Source: Planctomycetaceae bacterium
GTDB taxonomy: Bacteria; Planctomycetota; Planctomycetia; Planctomycetales; Planctomycetaceae
Assembly (NCBI GenBank): GCA_947463775.1
Contig: CANHVD010000108.1
Coordinates: 1-12,200 of the forward strand
Reading direction: 5' to 3'
DNA length: 12,200 nucleotides
The notes beneath the pieces are model-generated. The model worked only from the letters and a program-made list of their open reading frames with translations. It ran no database searches and was not told the origin of the DNA. A program made the position numbers and the translations under genes. Numbering within the stretch: position 1 is the stretch's first letter; each line of letters begins with the position of its first letter. Positions 7,745 to 12,200 of the stretch are shown here, one piece after another.

Positions 7745-9196
7745 TTACTTCTGCGTTGAGACGCAGTAGAGATGTTTGCTGGAGCGAATGAAGATCTGGC
7801 CATTGCTGATTGCCGGGGTGGCACTGAAGTCTTCGGCGTCGGCTGTCAGACGATTGGTCGCCAGCTTTTCAAAGGTATCGCCAGCCTTCAGTACATGGAT
7901 CTCTCCCGCGCGAGTGACGTAATAGATCTTGCCATCGCCGATAACGGGTGATGAATAATCCGAGCCGCGACCGCCCCCGAAACCGCCTCGACCTCGTCCA
8001 CCGCCTCCAAAACCACCACCCGGAGGCTGTCCGGGGGCGCCTTGTCCGCCTGCGGCCGGGTCACCACCGGGCCGACCAGCAGCTCCCGCTTCTCCCGGAC
8101 CACCCGCAGCACCACCCTGTAGCCGCGCCTGGAAGATTTCTTTGCCGTCAGCGGCATTCAGGCATTTCGCGGTTCCGCCGGAGATAAGGTACATGCGTCC
8201 TTCGTAAATCAGCGGGGTTGCGAAGCGATTGCTGTCTTTCCCGGACCAGACAACATTGGACGCAGTCACGTCGCCTTTACCACCGGCCTTAACGGCGATC
8301 GACCCACCGCCTCGACCTTCCACTGCGTAGATCATTCCATCGGAGACGACGACGCTGGAATTGAACTGGTCCGTGGCCATTGCGGTGCAGTACCACTTGA
8401 GTTTTCCGGTGGCTGGATTGATCGCCCAGATTTCATTTGGAGCACCAATCACAACATCCGTACGTGTCTCGTCGATTTGCGACAGAGCGGGAGTTCCCCA
8501 GACATTGCCAAGGCCATCGCTCTCGGACTTCCACAGTTCTTTGCCTGTTTTCTTATCCAGACCAACGACGGCTCGCGTTTCCGGCCCAGCGGGAACGATC
8601 AATACATCATTAACCACGATCGGGCTCGAAGAGGATCCCCAGGCTCGGTCGTCGGATTGAGTGCCCACGCTGGCATGCCACAGGTCTTTTCCATCGAGGT
8701 CATACGCGTAAACGCCGGACTTGCCGAAGAACACATAAACGTTCGTGCCGTCGGAAACAGGAGTATGCGATGCATAACCATGCTCCGGAACTCCCATGCC
8801 AGTGTATTCGTCTTCTGGCAGAACAGCATCGATGGTCTTTTCCCAAAGCGTTTTCCCCGTGGCTCGTTCGAAACAAACCAGATGTCGCTTCAGAGCTTTC
8901 ATGTCACCAGGATTCTGGCGATCAATTCCATACCCGGAGTAGCACGAGACCAACACTTTGTCGCCGACAACAATCGGACACGACACACCCGCGCCTGGCA
9001 GATCGACTTTCCACTGCAGATTCTCTTTGTCGCTGAATGTTGCCGGCAGCGGATCCGCATCGGGACTGATCCCGGTGCCGTTGGGACCTCGAAAACGTGT
9101 CCAGTCTGACGCATTGACGGTTGCAAATGACGCAACACTGAGTGCTCCCGCGATAAAGCGTTTCCACGCACCAGATTTGACTCGAGGAATAACCAT
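7745..9196 (-). CDS. Secreted PQQ-binding-like beta-propeller repeat protein
   Basis: The product is 483 residues. It starts with a signal peptide (about residues 10-30, RFIAGALSVASFATVNAS) followed by DWTRFRGPNGTG, a common opening in this planctomycete family. Blades carry the PQQ-like signature ending in a Gly-Lys-x-x-x-Trp turn: ATGKTLWEK near 112, KTGKELWKS near 216, ATGKLKW near 262 and ADGKEIF near 349. These proteins form a periplasmic or extracellular propeller related to quinoprotein dehydrogenases and BamB; I see no evidence that this one binds PQQ or is an enzyme. Residues about 361-411 are a Gly/Ala/Pro/Arg-rich insertion before the final blades. A GGAG five bases before ATG 9196 supports the start. 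Confidence 0.9.
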   Translation of the reverse strand: MVIPRVKSGAWKRFIAGALSVASFATVNASDWTRFRGPNGTGISPDADPLPATFSDKENLQWKVDLPGAGVSCPIVVGDKVLVSCYSGYGIDRQNPGDMKALKRHLVCFERATGKTLWEKTIDAVLPEDEYTGMGVPEHGYASHTPVSDGTNVYVFFGKSGVYAYDLDGKDLWHASVGTQSDDRAWGSSSSPIVVNDVLIVPAGPETRAVVGLDKKTGKELWKSESDGLGNVWGTPALSQIDETRTDVVIGAPNEIWAINPATGKLKWYCTAMATDQFNSSVVVSDGMIYAVEGRGGGSIAVKAGGKGDVTASNVVWSGKDSNRFATPLIYEGRMYLISGGTAKCLNAADGKEIFQARLQGGAAGGPGEAGAAGRPGGDPAAGGQGAPGQPPGGGFGGGGRGRGGFGGGRGSDYSSPVIGDGKIYYVTRAGEIHVLKAGDTFEKLATNRLTADAEDFSATPAISNGQIFIRSSKHLYCVSTQK

Positions 9197-9316
9197 CAGT
9201 GCTCCAGAATGAAGAAGGAATCAAAGAATGAATAAGTCAGAAATGAATCGAACACCATGACTTATGAGATCAGCCGACCTCAAGACGGCGATATCTCACG
9301 GGGCAGCGAACGAAAG

Positions 9317-9345
9317 AAGCCCGAACCTCCGAGGAAGCCGGGCTT
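9317..9345. terminator. Hairpin, possible terminator for the EF-hand gene
   Basis: AAGCCCG (9317-9323) pairs with CGGGCTT (9339-9345), with an inner CCTC/GAGG stem. A and T residues flank the outside of the stem. It lies about 150 bp after the stop of the leftward EF-hand gene and upstream of the propeller gene, so on the minus strand it could end the EF-hand transcript. The U-tract is interrupted. Confidence 0.55.
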
Positions 9346-9353
9346 TGAATAAC

Positions 9354-9386
9354 ATCCGTTGAAAAAATGACCGCGGTCCAACGGAT
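9354..9386. repeat. Nested inverted repeat
   Basis: ATCCGTTG (9354-9361) is the exact reverse complement of CAACGGAT (9379-9386). The 17-nt interior includes the perfect palindrome GACCGCGGTC (9369-9378). It is the middle of three adjacent hairpins, and its function is unknown. Confidence 0.6.
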
Positions 9387-9407
9387 TGTCGAGCAAGTTT
9401 CACTGTC

Positions 9408-9464
9408 TAACCCGTGGCCGACAGGCCTGATTTTCTTCGCTCCAGGTCTGCCGGCCACGGGTTA
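9408..9464. repeat. 57-bp palindromic element (REP-like) or factor-independent terminator
   Basis: Arms 9408-9429 and 9443-9464 are 22 nt each, with 20 Watson-Crick pairs and one G-T pair, around a 13-nt T/C-rich loop (ATTTTCTTCGCTC). The outer part reads TAACCCGTGGCCG. It starts 31 bp after the stop of the leftward EF-hand gene. No long U-tract follows on the minus strand, so it may be a repeated extragenic palindrome rather than a standard terminator. Confidence 0.75.
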
Positions 9465-9494
9465 AACTCAACAAAACTTACCACTGATAAGCAA

Positions 9495-10517
9495 TTAGAT
9501 CCGTGGTTCCTGATGTTCACGAGATTTCTCGCCACGGTCTCCATCGGGGCGGTGACGATCCGTCCCATGTTCGCCATGTTCACGGTGGTCTTCTTTGTCA
9601 CCATGTTCTGGTTTGCGATTCATTTCTCCATCTGGACGATGATCACCGTCTGGCTTGTGATGACCATCCGGCTTGTGAGCCTGATGCAATGGTGATCCCT
9701 GATGAAGCATCGGAGGGCCTCCGCGTCGTGATAGCTGAGGACGACTGTGATCCGCATCAGGGCCGTTGCCTGGGCCAGAATGAGGTGGCATCATCATTGG
9801 AGGATGGTGAGATTTCTCGACAGCGTCTGCCAGCTTCTGAAACTCGCCGCGTGACAGATTTCCATCGTGATTCTGATCAAGCAACTCGAAAATGATGCCG
9901 GTCAGAACAGAACTTCCTGGCCCATGAACAGACGGTTGACCAGGCTGCATGCCGGGCCTGCCGCCAAACGGTGAACCGTGGCCAAACATTCCACCAAAGT
10001 GCGGCATTCCCATGCCCATCATCGGAGGATGAAATCCACCCGGGCCCTGCGGACCATGCGGAGGCGATGGCTGCTTTCCATGTTCTGGCGGACCCTGATG
10101 AGGCGGTCCTTTGTGTTCTGGCTGCGGTTTGTGCTCGCCGGGGCCCTGATGACGTCCGGGGCCGCCAGGACGATGGGCTTCTGGACGTCCGGGCTGTGCT
10201 CGTCTCCCTTCGACAGAGCCGCCTTCGGGCTTCGGATGATCGCCTTCTCTGCGCTTACCTTCGCCACGCTCTTCCTCGCGTCGTTCATGGCCACGACGTT
10301 CACTATCTCGACGTTCTTCTCGATCATCGTCGTCGTCGTCATCATCTTCTTCTTCGTCGTCTGTGCTCAATACCACCGGTGTGGCCAGAAACCGACCGTC
10401 GGCATGAGCGATCAACTGAAAAGGCATCGCAGACGACATAGAATGGAGTGATTCCGGGCGAGCCTCAGAACCGACCAACAGCGGCGCGAGCGAAAGGCAC
10501 AAGTGCACAGACAACAT
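9495..10517 (-). CDS. Secreted acidic, His/Pro/Gly-rich protein with one EF-hand
   Basis: The product is 340 residues. The N-terminus (LSVHLCLSLAPLLVGSEA) looks like a signal peptide, and GGAGA six bases before ATG 10517 supports the start. A short ordered stretch (MPFQLIAHADGRFLATPVVL, 31-50) is followed by an acidic run (53-65). Charged then Pro/Gly/His-rich low complexity follows to about 200. One canonical calcium-binding EF-hand loop lies at 214-225, with Asp214, Asn216, Asp218, Asn220, Ser222 and Glu225 in the ligand positions and a helix FQKLADAVEK after it. The C-terminus is again disordered, with short (H)KPDG-type repeats at about 281-297. EF-hands normally come in pairs; only one is visible. 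A role in calcium or metal binding outside the cell is likely, but the exact function is unknown. Confidence 0.82.
   Translation of the reverse strand: MLSVHLCLSLAPLLVGSEARPESLHSMSSAMPFQLIAHADGRFLATPVVLSTDDEEEDDDDDDDDREERRDSERRGHERREEERGEGKRREGDHPKPEGGSVEGRRAQPGRPEAHRPGGPGRHQGPGEHKPQPEHKGPPHQGPPEHGKQPSPPHGPQGPGGFHPPMMGMGMPHFGGMFGHGSPFGGRPGMQPGQPSVHGPGSSVLTGIIFELLDQNHDGNLSRGEFQKLADAVEKSHHPPMMMPPHSGPGNGPDADHSRPQLSRRGGPPMLHQGSPLHQAHKPDGHHKPDGDHRPDGEMNRKPEHGDKEDHREHGEHGTDRHRPDGDRGEKSREHQEPRI
10321..10361. repeat. Trinucleotide-rich tract encoding an acidic run
   Basis: This stretch is made almost only of TCG, TCA and TTC triplets on the plus strand. On the minus strand it encodes the Asp/Glu run at residues 53-65 of the EF-hand protein. 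Such tracts can change length in steps of one codon by replication slippage. Confidence 0.7.
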
Positions 10518-10572
10518 ACGACTTCTCCATAAGGGATCTGGGTGGGAGCATTCGACTCAAGGACGAAGCCCG

Positions 10573-10603
10573 GAGAGATCTGTAAAAAAACTGGTGATCT
10601 CTC
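10573..10603. repeat. Hairpin upstream of the EF-hand gene
   Basis: GAGAGATC (10573-10580) is the exact reverse complement of GATCTCTC (10596-10603), enclosing 15 nt that include a run of seven A. It lies 56 bp upstream of the EF-hand start and 120 bp after the transporter stop. On the minus strand the T-run falls inside the loop, not after the stem, so it does not fit an intrinsic terminator; an operator or mRNA leader structure is possible. Confidence 0.4.
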
Positions 10604-10629
10604 GTAGCTGACCGTCCGTGTCAGGATCT

Positions 10630-10661
10630 AACCCCGCAGCTCGCGCGTGGATTCGCGGGTT
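10630..10661 (-). terminator. Possible terminator of the nucleoside transporter gene
   Basis: AACCCCGC (10630-10637) pairs with GCGGGTT (10655-10661), with one bulged C. It is located about 62 bp beyond the stop of the leftward transporter gene. No clear U-tract follows on the minus strand, so termination is only suggested by position and GC content. Confidence 0.3.
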
Positions 10662-10723
10662 GATGCGATTTTAGCGATAAAAACGAATACTGGGCCATCT
10701 CCGACGCCAGAAACATCGTGAAC

Positions 10724-11962
10724 TCAATACAGAATTCCCGCGATGCAGGCCGTCATGCAGCACGCCAAAGTCCCGCCCAACATCGCTCGGAAAGCGATTT
10801 CCGTCAGCTCTTTCCGGCGTTCCGGAGCTAAGGCACCAATCCCGCCGATCTGGATCCCGATCGAAGCGAAGTTGGAAAATCCACAAAGTGCGTAGGTCAG
10901 GATAACGACCGCTCGATCTGACAAAGGGCGGGCTTCGGCAGCAAGACGGTTCCATTCGCCAAGCTTTTCGTACGCAACAAATTCAGTTGCAACCAGTTTC
11001 AGCCCCAGCAGTTCACCGGCCGGGGCACATTCTTTCCATTCGATTCCCATCAGCCACGCTATTGGAGAAAAGACAGCACCAAGAACACTGGTGAGCGTCA
11101 CGGACTGGCCTGGATATCCAACCTGCGTCAATAACCAGCCGGAGATATGCTGGAGTCCGTAATCGAACATCGCTATCAAGCCCAGAAACGCAATCAGCAT
11201 CGCCCCAACATTTAATGCCAGTTGAAGCCCGTCGGCAGTGCCATTTGAAGCCGCTTCGATGATATTGCCGGTTGTCCTGGGCATCTCCTGTTCGGACACG
11301 CCAAGCGTCTCAGGAACATCAACTTCCGGCTGCAGAACTTTCGCAATCAGCAACCCGGCGGGTGCGGAGATAACTGAGGCAGTCAGCAGATGAGCGGCAC
11401 TGATGCCCATCGTGATGTACGCTGCCATAACGCTGCCAGCAATCGTGGCGAATCCGCCGACCATAATGGACATCAACTCTGATCGAGTCATCTTGCCAAT
11501 ATAGGGCCTGACCACGAGCGGAGCTTCGGTCTGCCCTACGAAAATATTGGCCGCGGCAGACAGACTTTCAGCCCCTGAAATCCCCAGAGTCACCTGCATG
11601 ATGCGACTGATAAATCGCACCACAATCTGCATGATGCCAAGATGGTACATCACCGCCATCAGGGCCGAGAAGAAAATGATCGTCGGGAGAACTCGAAACG
11701 CGATGTAGTGTTCTTCATAGCCTTTACCAAAGACCATACCGCTGCCAGCATCAACGAAACTCTGCACCTGAGTAAAGAAATCACCAGTGCTCTGGAAGAT
11801 CGCCAGACCCGGCTGCGTCTTCAGAATCAACAGCGCAAACGTCATTTGCAGCAGAGTACCGGCCAACACAATCCGCCACGGAAAACGAGTTCGATGAGAA
11901 CTCATCAACCATGCAAAGAAGATCATGGCAACATATCCGAACCCGGCAACAACCTGATGCAT
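10724..11962 (-). CDS. nupC: Concentrative nucleoside transporter (CNT/NupC family)
   Basis: This 412-residue inner-membrane protein takes up nucleosides by cotransport with Na+ or H+. Length and multiple hydrophobic segments fit bacterial CNT proteins. Family signatures are clear: the GQTEAPL motif (Gln144, Thr145, Glu146) in the first substrate-binding hairpin, NGTADGLQLALNVGAML around 240-256, EFVAY with Glu327, and CGFSNFASIGIQIGG with Asn364 and Ser367. In the Vibrio cholerae CNT structure the matching Gln-Thr-Glu, Glu, Asn and Ser residues contact the nucleoside, so binding seems intact. Sodium coupling is usual in close relatives but cannot be proven here. ATG 11962 is preceded by only a purine-rich stretch (GAAGAAAGAACGAA). 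No nucleoside-catabolic gene is adjacent; it looks monocistronic. Confidence 0.92.
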   Translation of the reverse strand: MHQVVAGFGYVAMIFFAWLMSSHRTRFPWRIVLAGTLLQMTFALLILKTQPGLAIFQSTGDFFTQVQSFVDAGSGMVFGKGYEEHYIAFRVLPTIIFFSALMAVMYHLGIMQIVVRFISRIMQVTLGISGAESLSAAANIFVGQTEAPLVVRPYIGKMTRSELMSIMVGGFATIAGSVMAAYITMGISAAHLLTASVISAPAGLLIAKVLQPEVDVPETLGVSEQEMPRTTGNIIEAASNGTADGLQLALNVGAMLIAFLGLIAMFDYGLQHISGWLLTQVGYPGQSVTLTSVLGAVFSPIAWLMGIEWKECAPAGELLGLKLVATEFVAYEKLGEWNRLAAEARPLSDRAVVILTYALCGFSNFASIGIQIGGIGALAPERRKELTEIAFRAMLGGTLACCMTACIAGILY

Positions 11963-12176
11963 TTCGTTCTTTCTTCAACAAGCAATATACCGCCCGCGAA
12001 CCCCTCTCGTGTCAGGGCCTGAATCGCCGTGAGTTGGGAGACAACTCCGTCAGAGGCCGCGATGGTTCAACCGAGATGGTGACCACAAAGCTTCCGCTTC
12101 TGCTACCGCAATCTATCGAGCCTTTAGCAGCAACGCGAGCGTCGCAGAAAGAGTGGCCGAAGGAAACGAAAGTCCC
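11963..12176. promoter_or_regulatory. Upstream region of the transporter gene
   Basis: This interval must hold the transporter promoter on the minus strand, and possibly one for a plus-strand gene. A perfect 6-bp hairpin (GAGTTG at 12031-12036, CAACTC at 12042-12047, 5-nt loop) is the only clear structure. No convincing -35/-10 pair is seen. Confidence 0.4.
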
Positions 12177-12200
12177 ATGAAACCTTCAGCCCCAGGAATC
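12177..12200 (+). CDS. Possible start of a plus-strand gene (cut by the window edge)
   Basis: ATG at 12177 opens a frame reading MKPSAPGI to the window end. A GAAGGAAACGAAAG purine stretch precedes it, with AAGGA about 12 bases upstream, which is slightly far for a Shine-Dalgarno. Eight codons are too few to judge. If real, the gene is divergent from the transporter. Confidence 0.25.

Noticed and set aside
9978..10451. Long plus-strand frame with hydrophobic stretches opposite the EF-hand gene
   Set aside because: It is a shadow: the Asp/Glu and Pro/Gly-rich coding of the minus strand forces hydrophobic and Arg-rich codons on the other strand. The minus-strand frame has a signal peptide, a good ribosome site and a complete EF-hand.
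11990..12015. CTGACA and TATATT on the minus strand upstream of the transporter
   Set aside because: The spacing is about 20 bp, too long for a typical sigma-70 promoter, so it is not listed as a promoter.
1..12200. Defence system, CRISPR array, phage or integrative element
   Set aside because: No nuclease, helicase, integrase, transposase, toxin-antitoxin pair or regularly spaced repeats were seen; the genes look like housekeeping or envelope functions with uniform codon use.

Overview
The window looks like ordinary chromosomal DNA from a member of the Planctomycetota. The support is indirect. There is a secreted PQQ-type beta-propeller protein that opens with a DWTRFRGPNGTG-like sequence, common in planctomycete and verrucomicrobial proteins. 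There is a secreted acidic, His/Pro/Gly-rich protein with a single EF-hand. A GAF-domain protein appears to be joined to a membrane-anchored adaptor. Intergenic gaps are long. Base composition is moderately GC-rich and even. I see no rRNA, tRNA, CRISPR array, transposase or phage gene.

Layout, left to right. Positions 1-1497 (minus) hold the N-terminal 499 codons of a large GAF-domain protein that runs off the left edge just after a transmembrane segment. Positions 1498-2745 are gene-poor, with one weak candidate for a small membrane protein. Positions 2746-4098 (minus) encode a secreted nitrilase-superfamily amidohydrolase with an N-terminal beta-rich module. Positions 4210-6027 (minus) encode a phosphoglucomutase/phosphomannomutase-type enzyme. 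A 431-bp divergent region with a strong palindromic repeat separates it from 6459-7649 (plus), an uncharacterised helical cytoplasmic protein. A near-perfect bidirectional terminator lies between that gene and the convergent PQQ-like propeller gene at 7745-9196 (minus). Three consecutive hairpins fill 9317-9464, followed by the EF-hand protein gene at 9495-10517 (minus) and a CNT/NupC-type nucleoside transporter at 10724-11962 (minus). The last bases may contain the start of a divergent plus-strand gene.

The genes do not form an obvious pathway. The sugar-phosphate mutase and the nitrilase-like gene are on the same strand 111 bp apart and could be co-transcribed. Nucleoside uptake, hexose-phosphate interconversion and a secreted C-N hydrolase are all compatible with heterotrophic nutrient scavenging, but this is only a loose link. 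Each remaining gene seems to be its own transcription unit.

I did not find a convincing new multi-gene system. The items most worth a second look are the palindromic extragenic elements (6153-6200 and 9408-9464), the uncharacterised 396-residue protein, the truncated GAF/membrane-adaptor protein, and the single-EF-hand protein with extreme composition.
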